Assembly (NCBI GenBank): GCA_021521415.1
Contig: JAIQDT010014655.1
Location: 42,501 to 106,500 of the forward strand
Length of the DNA: 64,000 nucleotides
Origin: Bidens hawaiensis
Lineage: Eukaryota > Streptophyta > Magnoliopsida > Asterales > Asteraceae
Direction: 5' to 3'
The notes beneath the pieces were generated by a model. The model searched no databases. It was not told where the DNA came from and saw only the letters and a program-made list of their open reading frames with translations. Positions 30,921 to 41,613 of this stretch are shown in pieces. Each line of letters begins with the position of its first letter. Positions within the stretch are counted from its first letter, which is position 1. The translations under genes and the position numbers were made by a program.

Positions 30921-33713
30921 ATGGCTGCTGTTGGAGGTGCTGGTGGTGACGACGGTGATGATCAACGACAATTCTTTCCAGCCCATAACCAGTACATCAC
31001 TTTAGATCCAGACGCACGAGGCGTAGAAGACTACAGGGAGATTATCACGTTTCTCCAGCGATCAAGAGTCTTTCATGCGATCACAAATACACTGCCCATT
31101 TCTCTGCCTAACATTGAAGACTTTTGGCAGACAGTGTACTATGATTGCAGGCCTGAGCCTCCGGTGATGCGAGCAACCGTAAATGGTCATAACATACAGT
31201 TTTCCTCGGAAGATATACGGTTGGCTCTGCAGTTCGGTGAAGAAACAAGAGATGACCCAACGGAGTTCGTAGCTCCTTTCCGTGATGGAGCTTATTTGAG
31301 GATGGGTTATTCGGGTCCGCTGGGGGACTCGCAGAGGAGGAAAGGGTTTTTGCTGGATCAATGGCGCTTCCTGATGCATGTATTGATTGTATGCATGTCC
31401 GGCAGGAAGGCAGGAACAGATGGGATGGGCGCGACGATGCAGTCAGCCATGATAGCGCTGACTTACAACCGCCGATATTCTTTTAGTCAGCTGATATTCT
31501 ACGAGATCGATCGTCAGAGAAGGGCTGTAGCGCGCGAGCGATTCACTATGTATCCTCGTTTCTTACAGATGATTTTGAATCATGTCGCTCCGTCGCTACC
31601 GCAGAGACGCCCGATTAGATACGTCGAATGCGTGACGAAACGTATCTTTGCTCAGTGCCGAACTTCGAGCACTCGTAGCAAGCCTGAGCTGCGTCCCAGG
31701 CATACTCCACTGTTCGGGTATCTTATCAACCCGGGGTATGTTCCTGCAGGAGGGGACGAGTTCAGAGACCCACAGCCACATCAGGCGGCAGCACCACATG
31801 CTGTATCAGCTGCGCCTGTTGTATCTACTGTTGCCTCTGCTGCTATGCCAGCTGTGGTATCTCCTGCTGTGTCTACTGCTGAAGACGTTGATCTTGCTGC
31901 TGCCTTTGGCGTACATGGTGTGTTTGATATGGATGTCTCGGGTCCTCAGTTTATGGATGTTACTAGAGCAGTTACTTCGGTAGCTGACTCCGATCTAGAC
32001 GAAACGTTTGCTGAAGCGAGACGACTTATGGTGTCTCGGGAGAGAATTACGGGAAAGAGGCCGAGAACTGTAGACGAGGATGAGGACGAAGTTGATGAAG
32101 AGGAGGCAGTGCAGATTGTGCTCAGACGTTCACGAAGAGAACAGACAGGTATGGGTTCGGGAGCTGGAGAATCTTCAAGGCTGGTACGTTTTGCTCCACC
32201 TGCCTTGTCTGGTATGTCTCTTATTCCTACTACAGCACAGGTTACTGCTGTCGAGACGTCGGCCCCAGCAGTTGTGTCTCTACCACCCCAATCGCTTACT
32301 ACACCGGTGGTGGTTGCACGATTTGTGGAGTCGACCATCACTACTACTGCAGGGTTACCAAGTGTACCACCTGCGGTCACTTTTGCTGCTGATGTCCCGC
32401 CAACTCCAACGCCTACTTCAGATTCCGAGAGGATTACATCACTAGAGCGGATTGTTGCTGATCAGACAAAGACCATTCAAAGCCTAGTGGAATCCAATCG
32501 ACTACAAGCAGCCCTCCTGGTTGAACACGGTAAAGTTATAGATGCCTTCAAGGCATTCTTGGCATCTCAGGGGGAGAAGACTTGTAGGGGAGATGAGTTG
32601 AGGACGAAACGGAGAGAAGATCATGACGATGATCCCAATGCACCGGAAGGTGCAGGTGGTGAGCTGCCAAGAACCTCTCAGGCTCTTGGGGCTTCCACAG
32701 CTGAGGGGGAGTCTACAAATGCAGCTGGTGACGATGTTGTAAATGGTGATGATGATGCTGATGTTGAAGATGTTATCGACGCATTGAAAGAGTTGGATGA
32801 GGAGGATGATGAGTTTATGATTGAAGATAATGTGCGGCCAGTTGATGAGATCGAGAGGATTGGAGAGCAGATTACGGTTGAAAACGTATTAGAGGAAGGT
32901 GAGATTGTAGATGACTCCGTGGAACACGAGATTCCGGAGGTTGAGAGACCAGAGCTGGGTGATGAGAACGTGGAGGAAGATGCTGAGTGGGAGGAACAAC
33001 TGAAATGGAAGGAGGGTTGTGCCCACTGGTTCGTAAAGACGAAGAAGCCGGCGGTCCCTAAGATGTTCAGAAAAAGTTACAATATTAAGGGATACGCGGA
33101 AGCCAAGAAAGGTATTATCTGCTGGTTATACGACGAGCAGCTGCGGCTCTTCGTGATCAAGAGATACGATGGCATTCAGTACTTCCAGAGAAAGTTGAGA
33201 TCTCTAAACACACTGCCAGAATGTGAAGTAAAAGATTTAGCCAGATTGGGATTGGTAAACAGAAGTGAAGACAAGATGGCTAGAATCATTGCGAAGATCG
33301 TGTGGAAAGAGTGCGTTAAAGAGAAAAAGTTTGAGCTACTGAAACCACAAAAAGGGAAACTTGTCGAAGACAAGGATAGAGGTCTGAGAGTTGATGGAAA
33401 ACCTTGGATGGTCATGAAATACAAACCGATCCGGTGCCTTAAAGAAGTACCGATGAAGCTCATGCCCAAGGACGTGCTCAAAGATCTAAAATGGTGGTAC
33501 GTGGATTGTGAGACAGCTGAGGCGGTAATGGAAGATGAGGATGAACAAGAAGTACTTCGGGTTTACGACCCGATGCATCTTGTTAATCTATCGCAGGCTG
33601 ATCTGAAAGTGCTCAACGAGAAGAAGATCTTCTACATTCCTGCTTGGAAGGATCAAGCTAGGAAATATCAACGGGTGGTGTCGGTATGTGTTAGAGAAGG
33701 AGCGCACGCGTAG
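30921..33713 (+). CDS. ORF3 of element E, intact 930-aa protein of unknown function
   Basis: Pol-distal ORF. Residues 1-20 are Gly/Asp-rich. About 35-260 is a probably helical globular region (FLQRSRVFHAITN, FWQTVYYD, LLDQWRFLMHVLIVCMSG, YPRFLQMILNHV). About 270-500 is low-complexity Val/Pro/Ser/Thr with a basic, NLS-like patch (GKRPR about 377, RRSRRE about 400). About 500-550 is a short amphipathic helix or coiled coil. About 560-690 is highly acidic. About 690-930 is a conserved C-terminal domain (KTKKPAVP, KSYNIKGYAE, LARLGLVNR, FYIPAWKD). I see no signal peptide, membrane segment or enzyme motif, so an Env role is unlikely. Similar pol-distal ORFs occur, as I recall, in Asteraceae copia elements; their role is not known to me. 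ATG 30921 is conserved in all copies. Confidence 0.88.
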   Translation: MAAVGGAGGDDGDDQRQFFPAHNQYITLDPDARGVEDYREIITFLQRSRVFHAITNTLPISLPNIEDFWQTVYYDCRPEPPVMRATVNGHNIQFSSEDIRLALQFGEETRDDPTEFVAPFRDGAYLRMGYSGPLGDSQRRKGFLLDQWRFLMHVLIVCMSGRKAGTDGMGATMQSAMIALTYNRRYSFSQLIFYEIDRQRRAVARERFTMYPRFLQMILNHVAPSLPQRRPIRYVECVTKRIFAQCRTSSTRSKPELRPRHTPLFGYLINPGYVPAGGDEFRDPQPHQAAAPHAVSAAPVVSTVASAAMPAVVSPAVSTAEDVDLAAAFGVHGVFDMDVSGPQFMDVTRAVTSVADSDLDETFAEARRLMVSRERITGKRPRTVDEDEDEVDEEEAVQIVLRRSRREQTGMGSGAGESSRLVRFAPPALSGMSLIPTTAQVTAVETSAPAVVSLPPQSLTTPVVVARFVESTITTTAGLPSVPPAVTFAADVPPTPTPTSDSERITSLERIVADQTKTIQSLVESNRLQAALLVEHGKVIDAFKAFLASQGEKTCRGDELRTKRREDHDDDPNAPEGAGGELPRTSQALGASTAEGESTNAAGDDVVNGDDDADVEDVIDALKELDEEDDEFMIEDNVRPVDEIERIGEQITVENVLEEGEIVDDSVEHEIPEVERPELGDENVEEDAEWEEQLKWKEGCAHWFVKTKKPAVPKMFRKSYNIKGYAEAKKGIICWLYDEQLRLFVIKRYDGIQYFQRKLRSLNTLPECEVKDLARLGLVNRSEDKMARIIAKIVWKECVKEKKFELLKPQKGKLVEDKDRGLRVDGKPWMVMKYKPIRCLKEVPMKLMPKDVLKDLKWWYVDCETAEAVMEDEDEQEVLRVYDPMHLVNLSQADLKVLNEKKIFYIPAWKDQARKYQRVVSVCVREGAHA

Positions 33714-33767
33714 AGATGCAAGATTACAAGACTCAAGATTTGAAGATCAAGATATGAAGCTACTGCC

Positions 33768-33776
33768 AAGGGGGAG
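33768..33776 (+). promoter_or_regulatory. Polypurine tract of element E
   Basis: AAGGGGGAG, two bases before the 3' LTR at 33779. Near-copies of it lie inside ORF3 at 32569-32576 and 32703-32714. Confidence 0.9.
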
Positions 33777-33778
33777 TC

Positions 33779-34202
33779 TGTTGGTACATGTGTGTCAGTA
33801 GTTCATAGTCTAGCATTTGTAATCGAGTCTGTAATGCAATTATGTTTTGATTATGTTTGTAACACGCGAAGTTGTCAACAAGTTCGCTCTGGCGAACTTA
33901 TTGAACCAGCGAAGTTATTGACAACTTCGCCTATGGCGAAGTTGTCGTGTATATAAACTGTTTCAGCCGAAACAGTTTGGTGTTGGTCGTTTAGGGTTTC
34001 GTTTCACTTGTTCACTTCGTGTGTTACGTGTCATTGTCTGTAACAGTGACCTCGGGTCACGTGTTTGTTATCAATATAACGTGGTTGGTTTATTGCTTGT
34101 GTGTTCGATCTCTACATACTCTACACTCGTATCTACCTACGCAGGGATTCCGCACCTGCGTTGTTAGCGACATCCCGTGTACGATCCGTCCGGGAACCTA
34201 CA
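33779..34202 (+). repeat. 3' LTR of element E
   Basis: 424 bp, differing from 21872-22295 at about 3 positions by eye. TATATAAA lies at 33950-33957. It is followed by TSD CGAAC. Confidence 0.95.
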
Positions 34203-34207
34203 CGAAC
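34203..34207. repeat. Target site duplication of element E, right copy
   Basis: CGAAC, identical to 21867-21871. Confidence 0.95.
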
Positions 34208-36829
34208 CCCCGGTGATGCGAGCAACAGTAAACAATCAGATTGTTCAGTTCTCTTCTGAACAAATCCGGGCGGCTTTACGTTTTGGAAATGAGACAAGGG
34301 ATGACCCGACATAGTTTGTAGCTCCTTTCCGTGATGGAGCGTTTTTGAGGATGGGATACTCTGGTCCCTTGGGGGATACTCAGAGAAGGAAAGGATTTTT
34401 GCTTGACCAGTGGCGCTTTCTCATGCATGTCATGATTGTATGCATGTCAGGGAGAAAGGCGGGCACTGATGGCATGGGCGCGACCATGCAGTATGCGATG
34501 ACTGCTCTGACTTACAACAAGCGATACAGCTTTAGTCAGATGGTCTTCTATGAGATTGATCGTCAGAGAAGGGCGATGGCGCGTGAGAGATTCATCATGT
34601 ATCCAAGATTCTTGCAAATGATCTTGAATCATGTTGCTCCTACGCTACCTCAGCGCCGTCCAATCAGATATGTAGAGAGTGTGAACAAAAGAATCTTTGC
34701 CCAATGCAGATCTTCAAGTGCGAGGAGCAAACCTGAGCTCCGTCCTCGACATACTCCACTTTTTGGGTACTTGATCAACCCAGGGTATGTGCCTGCTCGT
34801 GGGGATGAGTTTAGGGACCCGGCACCACAACAGGCAGGAGCACCTCAAGCTATACCTGCTGCTCCTGTTGTGTCACCGGAGGAGAACGTTGACCTTGACG
34901 CAGCGTTTGGCGGTCAAGGATTTTTTGACATGGAAAGGGTTGATCCAGAGGAGAATGTACAGGTCCCGGTTGAACGCGTGTCGACTGTGAATGTTACTAA
35001 GACAGCTGCTACGGTGGCTGGTTCTGATGAGGCAAGAAGGATGTTGGTAACACATGAACGGACTCATGGGAAGAGAAAGAGAACTGATGATGACAGCGAG
35101 TCAGATTACGAGGAGGAGGTACAACAGTTAATACGGAGGTCAAGAAGGGAACGGATAGGTGCAGGATCGGGAGTCGGTGAGAGCTCTAGGGTGGTACGTT
35201 TCACTCCACCAGCACTATCCGGTATGATAATGGTTCCCTCATCATTACAGGTTACAAGGCCAAGCGCTACGGTTGTTCCCATGGTGGCTACCTCATCTAC
35301 ATTTGGCCTCCCACCCACTACGTTCCAACTTTCGGCTCCTGAGATCGTTTTGTTGCCGCCTCCGACTGTTACTCCAACGGAGGTCGTGGCACAATTTATC
35401 GAGTAGACTGTTGTGGCCACTGCAGGGTTATCGGTGACGATACCACCTGCGGTTACGTCTTTGCCTACTTCTGAGGTCCCGGTGACATCGGAAATCCCTC
35501 CTCAGTACACTCAAGATATATCACATATGAGGTTCGATTTCGATGCAACCTTATCAGACTCAGAACAAATAGCAGCACTTGAAGGGTCGTGGCAGAACAA
35601 TCCAGGATTAATCTTATCCAGACCCAGGCTATTCAACGCCTAGTTGCAGAGAATCTGATGCAGTCGTCCCTGCTGGTAGAACATGGAAAAATCATAGATG
35701 CTCTGAAGGAGTTCTTGGCATCTCAGGGGGAGACGAGCTGTAAAGGCGATGAGTTGAGGACGAAGAAGCGCAATGATAGAGACGATGATCCCAATGCATC
35801 GAAAGGTGCAGGTGGTGAGTTGCCAAGAACTGTACAAGCTCTTGGGACTTCCACAACTCAGGGGGAGTCGACAACTGCGGCTGGTGGTGATGATGTGGTG
35901 GTAGTGGAGGTTGAGAAGATGGATGATGAGTTGGTTGGTGATGATGATGTATTACCAGTGGAAGAGATAGAGAAGATTGGTGAAGAGATTGTGATTGATA
36001 CAGAGATAGAAGAGGAGAGATAGTTGAGGAGAATGTAGAGCATGACATTCCAGATGTTGAGAAAGCAGATATGAGTAAAGAGATGGCAAGTGATGAATCT
36101 GAATGGGAAGAGCAGCCTAGATGGAAAGAAGGCTATGCTCAGTGGTTCGTCAAAACGAAGAAACCAGCGGTTCCTACAATGTTTAAGAAGAGTTACAACA
36201 TTAAAGGTTATGCTGAAGTGAAGAAAGGGATTATTTGCTGGATATATGATGAGCAGTTGAGGCTTTTCGTGATTAAAAGATATGACGGTGTTCAGTATTT
36301 CAAAAGACTTTTAAGATCACTGAATACACTGCCAGAATGTGAAGTGAAAGACTTAGCCAGATTGGGGTTGATTAACCGAAGTGATGATAATATGGCTAGA
36401 GTTATTGGGAAAATTGTGTGGAAAGAGAGTATAAAAGAGAAGTAATTTGAGCTGTTGAAACCACAAAAGGGAAAACTTGTTGAAGACAAGGATAGAGGTT
36501 TGAGAGAAGATGGAAAACCTTGGATGATTATGAAGTATAAGCCTATCCGGTGCCTTAAAGAAGTGCCGATGAAACAGATGCCCAAGGATGTGCTCAAAGA
36601 TCTAAAGTGGTGGTTTGTTGATTGTGAAACAGCTGAAGCAGTGATGGAAGACGAAGATGAACAAGAGCTGCTAAGAGTTTATGATCCGATGCATCTAGTG
36701 AACTTGTCGCAAGCTGATCTGCAGGTGCTGAATGAGAAGAAAATCTTTTATATTCCTGCTTGGAAAGACGAAGCGAAGAAATATCAAAGAATTGTATCAG
36801 TTTGTGTACGCGAAGGAGTTCATGCTTGA
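34208..36829 (+). pseudogene. ORF3 of element A, part 2 (degenerate)
   Basis: Continues ORF3 after element E, in frame with 21631-21871. Breaks: TAG 34312-34314, TAG 35404-35406, a frameshift near 35590, a second near 36015, and TAA 36443-36445. The C-terminus (VCVREGVHA, TGA 36827-36829) is intact and almost identical to positions 3-146. The domain layout matches the intact copy in element E. Confidence 0.9.
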
Positions 36830-36898
36830 AGATGAAGATGCAAGGTCGTTGAAGATTACAAGACACGTGTTTGAAGCTAAAGAGATGAAGCTACTGCC

Positions 36899-36907
36899 AA
36901 GGGGGAG
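36899..36907 (+). promoter_or_regulatory. Polypurine tract of element A
   Basis: AAGGGGGAG two bases before the LTR at 36910. Confidence 0.88.
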
Positions 36908-36909
36908 TC

Positions 36910-37335
36910 TGTTGGTGCATGATGTCAGTAGTTCAGTGTCGAGTGTCTGTAATCGTGTTAGTTAGATTTGAGTTTTTTATGTAAACGAAGTTATCACAAG
37001 TTCGCTAGTTATAGGAGAACTTGTGGAACAAGCGAAGTTAGGAACAACTTCGCCTGAACTTACCAGGCGAAGTTGTCGCCTATATATTCAGCTAGGTTAC
37101 GGCTTAGAGGATAATGATTATTGAGAGAGTTGATGTTTTGAGAGTTTGTATTCGAGTCAGAGAGTTTGTACTCAGTGATCATAGTATCACGTGTTTACGG
37201 TTGAAATACAACGTGTGTTTGATTATCGTATCGTGTGTTAGCTCGTATCGTTTTCTATACTCGTAACGTCTCACGTAGGGATTCCGCACCTAAGTAGAAC
37301 GCGATATCTCGTGTAGATCCGGCTGGGAACCTACA
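36910..37335 (+). repeat. 3' LTR of element A
   Basis: 426 bp, TGTTGG...CCTACA, with the same subfamily-specific sequence as 227-650. It is followed directly by plastid atpF exon 1 sequence. The expected target duplication (first five bases after it, GGGTT) would have its partner left of the window. Confidence 0.93.
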
Positions 37336-37932
37336 GGGTTTAATACCGATATTTTAGCAACAAATCTAATAAATCTAAGTGTAGTGCTTGGGGTCTTGAT
37401 CTTTTTTGGAAAGGGAGTGTGTGCGATATTTTACCAGATGTACTTTTTCTGTTATAACTAGGAAAGTGATATCTAAGAAAGAAGAGTGCATGATCTCGCG
37501 AATTACTTCTGAATCAATTCAGAAATCATATGTAAGAACTATAGCATTTCGTAATTTATTGGAAAATCCACTTTGATTCTCTATCAACCAATAATGTGGG
37601 ACCATTAACATGGTTAAAGCTAAACTGTTTGAAGTCCAGACGCAGCATGGTATTCTTTCTACCACTATGTTAAGATAGAGATGGTTTCAAAATAAATATT
37701 TTATCAATATAAAACACTCATATCGATAAAATGATTTGAACTACTTATTGGGGTTTTTTAGCCAATGCTGAATCGATGACCTATTTATTGTGTATAAAGT
37801 AAGAAAAACTTCTTTGATTAAAAAAAGTAAACAACTTTGCTGACAATTACATATTTTTTGTTTGGTCAGAAGAGTCCTCCGAATATTTTGATCTTGGATT
37901 AGTGATTCCTTTTGATTTTGATATTTTGATTT
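37336..37932 (+). pseudogene. atpF: Nuclear plastid DNA: atpF exon 1 (3' part) and 5' part of its group II intron
   Basis: 37336-37419 translates as the end of atpF exon 1 (F-type ATP synthase subunit b; [10 protein letters not shown] and [13 protein letters not shown]), starting mid-exon where element A inserted. From about 37420 the sequence is the start of the intron (GTGTGCGA near the boundary), to 37932. It continues at 50475 after element D. The first 20 or so codons must lie left of element A. In the nucleus this is a NUPT and not a working gene: two retrotransposons interrupt it and it lacks plastid context. Identification is from memory of conserved atpF sequence. Confidence 0.88.
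37928..37932. repeat. Target site duplication of element D, left copy
   Basis: GATTT directly before the LTR at 37933, repeated at 50475-50479. Confidence 0.93.
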
Positions 37933-38399
37933 TGTTGGTACATAGATGTCAGTAGTTCATATGTCTAATGTCTGTAATCGAGTCTGTAATATTGTTTATG
38001 TAATTGTTTGTTTAGAAGCGAAGTTGTTGACAAGTTCGCTTAGGCGAACTTGTTAACCAAGCGAAGTTGTTGACAAGTTCGCCTAGGCGAACTTGTTGAA
38101 CGAGCGAAGTTAAGGACAACTTCGCCTGAGGCGAAGTTGTCGTGTATTTATATTGTTTACTGTTTACTGTTTACGGGTTGGTCGTTAGAGAGTTCAGTTG
38201 ATCGAGTCGTGTAATTCAGTGAGTCTATTGACGTGAGTTTGTAAGTAACACGGTTCGAGTTATCAATATAACGTGTGGTTGTTCGTATCGTGTGTACGTG
38301 TGTTCGTGAGCTAATATTCTACGTCCGTAACGATCTACACAGGGATTCCGCACCAGTGTATATCGGGATATCTCGTGTGATCCGTCCAGGGAACCTACA
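37933..38399 (+). repeat. 5' LTR of element D
   Basis: 467 bp, TGTTGG...CCTACA. The palindrome cluster (about 38015-38140) is followed by a TATTTATATT box at 38145-38154. The PBS follows at 38402. Confidence 0.95.
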
Positions 38400-38962
38400 A
38401 TTGGTATCAGAGCTTTTGCTCGATTGTGTGGTTCGGGATATTCACGCGGGTGTAGAATTCGTTCCATTTCGGGTTTTACCGGGACGAGTTTGTGGTGTTT
38501 TTGCTCATTCTAGCCTCCTACCAGTGTGTTCAAGCCTTCAAACCGTCAAAATCGTCGTTAAAATTCGATTTTCAGATCTGTAGAAAGTTTCAGTTCGTCA
38601 GGCGAAGTTGCTGTTCATCAGGCGAAGTTGCCGTCAGGATTCGTAGGGTTTCAGCGAAGATATAAGGAGAAGCGAAGTTATTCACAACTTCGCCTACCTT
38701 CTCAACTTCGCCTAACTCAGCGAAGTTCTCATCAAGTTCGCCTAGCTCAGCGAAGTTCTCTTCAAGTTCGCTTACTTTCTAAGTTCGCTTAGACTAAGCG
38801 AAGTTATTCTCAACTTCGCCCAGTCACGCGAATTTAAGAAGAATCCAGCGAAGTTATTACTTAAGCGAAGTTATCCTTAACTCCGCCTATAGTACTGTTT
38901 CGAAGAAATTTTTTAACTTCGCCCTTTTCAGAATTTTTCGGGTTTCTTAGTCTTCAAGAAGG
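38400..38962 (+). promoter_or_regulatory. Primer binding site and leader of element D
   Basis: TGGTATCAGAGC at 38402-38413. The leader is rich in GCGAAGTT/AACTTCGC/AAGTTCGC motifs from about 38600 to 38925 and runs to the gag ATG at 38963. No ORF of note. Confidence 0.88.
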
Positions 38963-41593
38963 ATGTCGTCGATCAACATTTCGGAGCTTGTCAAGATGGA
39001 AGTTGAAGCGGGGTCAGCTACAAAGGCCCCAAGGTTGCTGAAGGGAACCGATTTTGTCGCGTGGAAGGATCGGTTCATACAGTATGTTAAGTACCAGGAT
39101 GCAAAAATGTGGGTATGCATCCAAGATGGATATATTCCACCGATCATGGAGTATGAGGGTCGAGACCAAATCAAGAAATACAGTAAAATGGAAGAAGAGT
39201 AGAAGAAGATGTATGAAGCCGAAAGCAAGGCTCATGCTGCAATCACAATGGCTCTTCCACAGGAGATCCTCCATACATTCAGAAAGTATACATCAGCTAG
39301 AGAGCTTTGGGAAGCTCTTGAGAGCAGATTCGAAGGAAATGTAGGCATTCGGGCCTCAAAGATAAAGTTACTCAAGACTCAATTTTCAGTCTTTAAGTAT
39401 TTGAAGAACGAATCTCTTGATGATATTATCACTCGATATTATCATCAAATGACTGAATTGAGTAACTACTCCATTTCATACCGAGAAGAAGAGATTGTGG
39501 AGAAACTTCTCGATGCTCTCCCACCAAAATGGGAGATGTATACTGTACTGATGAGAGAAGACAAGGACTTCTCTACTTATGATCTTGAAACCGCGGTCAA
39601 CAAGCTCAGAACTTTTGAGCTTAATATGGTAAGAAAAGAAACATCTATGGATCAGGTTCAAGATCCGGGCATGTACGGTGCTAAAGTAAACTCCAATACA
39701 AGTTCAAAGACTGACTCTGCCGCCTACTACTCGAAGGGTGAGTCGGGTGCCAATTCTTCACAGGAGGGGCATGTGTCAGTAAACTCAAATGGGGATGTTT
39801 GCTTTGTTGCGGGTGGATCAAGTGGTACTCAACAGACAGCAAGCCAGAATAGTGGATCTTCTAGTTCCTCAAGCAATAATTACTCTAAGATGCCAATGAG
39901 CGTCAAATCTGCTGAAGAGCAGTTTGGCCTCTATGCTTCATTTATTGCTTCATATGAAAACTATATTCAAGGAAAGGTGGTTGATCCAGCGATGCTAGAT
40001 GAAGACTATGACCATATCGATGCTGATGATCTGGAGGAGATGGATTTACAATGGCAGATGGCCATGATAGTGAGGAGAGTGAAGAAGTTCATGAGGAAGA
40101 CGGGGAGAAAGTTTGTTGGTGGCAGGCCAGGGTTCGACAAGTCCAAGGTGAGGTGCTATAACTGTCAACAAAACGGGCACTTTGCCAAAGATTGCAGAAA
40201 CGAGCGAGTTGAACGTGGCTAGGGCCGGTCTCCACAGCACACTGGGAGTACTAAAGAAGTCAATGCCATGCTGTCCAGAGAAGCAGGTGAATACAACTGG
40301 AACCTGCATTTGAATGAAACTAGTGAACAGGCAAATATGGCTAAGGTTGAGAATGAAGAACGTGAGAAGACTACCGGAGAAGAGAAAGCTACTGGTAAGG
40401 AAAAAGCTTTCATGGCAGATAACAATGATCAAATCTCCGAGGTAAGTTCTAAATCTATTTGTACTAAATGTGAGAATTTGTCTGAGCAACTTGCTACCAT
40501 AACTGATCAGTATGTTCGTTTAGATGCTGAATTTAAAACTCTTAAAGAAGATCATCACTTCACAAAAGCAAGAGAAAACAGTTACAAAGTTAAAATTAAA
40601 GCATGTAAAAAAGATGTTAAAAGCTTAAAAACTAAACTTGCTGAAAAAATTGAAGTAATTGATCTAAGTTATGAGGTTTTAGAAGAAAAGACTAAACTGA
40701 TTGCTGAACGAGAAAAGCAGATTGCTGACCACCAGGTGAAAGTGGTGGAACTGAACCGAAAACTAGAACAGTTCAGAAATTCCTCAGCTATTCTTGATCA
40801 CCTTGTTAGTGATCAAGGTACCTCTACAAAGAGAGGAGGAATTGGTTATCACGAGGTTCCACCACCGTATAACCACAATTACACTTTTAACCCTAGTGTT
40901 CAGAAATCTGTTGATTTTGAAGTTCCTCAGACAGTTCCAATCAAGGTTACGAGTTCAGAACCAAGTGTTAGTAGTGGCGAAACGAGTTCGCCTGTTTCAA
41001 GTGTGAATATTTCTGTTACGAGTCCAGTCTCATCGGATTCGGAAAAGTTGTCCGAATCGGGTAAGACAAAAGAGAAGGTAGTGTTACCCACTGGTGGAGA
41101 AAAAGATAAAACTTCTAAAAAGAATACTCCACTCAACCCGTACGTCCCACCTTATGTGAGACGAACGGCCGGTAACACAGCCTCTACATCCAAAACAACA
41201 TTTGAAAAGAAAATGGAATATAGGTGTTGTTTTAGGTGTAATAAGTTAGGACATCTTGTTGCAGATTGTCCTCTGACGCCGAAATTCAGAGGCGTGAGGC
41301 CTATTAAAACTGAGCATAAGCTTAATGGTAATTTTAAAAATGAAAACCCTTCAAAGTTTCAAAATGTAACTAATTCAGGTTTTCAAAGAAACAAACCTCA
41401 GTTTTACAATGCTAATCACCAAACCGTAAGATATAATACTTTCAATACACATAGGTTTGGAAGGCCTCACACTCAATTTCCAAGGAGATTTCCTAACAGG
41501 ACTGACAGGAATTATCCAAATGCTAACTTTGGAAAGCAGAAGTACGGGATGTATAGATCCAAGACCAATTGGTCTTGGGTCCCTAGATTCTAA
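38963..41593 (+). pseudogene. gag: gag of element D, two TAG codons
   Basis: An 877-codon Gag frame, collinear with B and E and free of frameshifts. TAG at 39200-39202 replaces a Glu codon in a Glu/Lys run, and TAG at 40220-40222 lies just after knuckle 1 (CYNCQQNGHFAKDC). Coiled coil at about 40460-40800; knuckle 2 (CFRCNKLGHLVADC) near 41230. The stop is TAA 41591-41593, overlapping the branch-like CTAAT of the candidate intron. Confidence 0.92.
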
Positions 41594-41613
41594 TCATTTG
41601 CTTTATTGTGCAG
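40442..41613 (+). other. Candidate gag-pol intron (element D)
   Basis: Donor GAG|GTAAGT after 40441; acceptor TTTATTGTGCAG|GAA at 41613/41614; CTAAT at about 25 nt upstream. Length 1172 nt. Both sites are phase 0, so gag and pol join in frame despite lying in different frames. Confidence 0.62.

Larger units (their letters stand above)
21872..34202 (+). mobile_element. Element E: intact, probably autonomous Ty1/copia retrotransposon
   Basis: 12,331 bp, with two 424-bp LTRs that differ at about 3 positions, PBS, PPT and perfect TSD CGAAC. Gag, pol and ORF3 are all uninterrupted, the only copy in the window for which this holds. It is inserted in ORF3 of element A in the same orientation. The near-identical LTRs imply a recent insertion. 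Lineage assignment (Sirevirus/Maximus) rests on Pol motifs and on the presence of a pol-distal ORF. Whether it moves today cannot be seen from sequence. Confidence 0.94.
227..37335 (+). mobile_element. Element A: old Ty1/copia (Sirevirus-like) retrotransposon, interrupted by B and E
   Basis: LTRs are at 227-650 and 36910-37335. The element's own sequence is 227-4414, 16967-21871 and 34208-37335, about 12.2 kb in total. Element B sits in the integrase region and element E in ORF3; each is flanked by a 5-bp duplication, and the A reading frames rejoin exactly across both. Gene order is gag, pol (PR-INT-RT-RH), ORF3, which is Ty1/copia order with an added pol-distal ORF. Gag, pol and ORF3 all carry premature stops and ORF3 also has frameshifts, so the copy is dead. 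Its right end abuts atpF exon 1 (37336), so it inserted into a nuclear copy of plastid DNA. The left target junction is outside the window. Confidence 0.93.

Noticed and set aside
30921..33713. ORF3 as an envelope-like gene
   Set aside because: It sits where some Sireviruses have env-like ORFs, but no signal peptide, membrane segment or glycoprotein-like features are visible.
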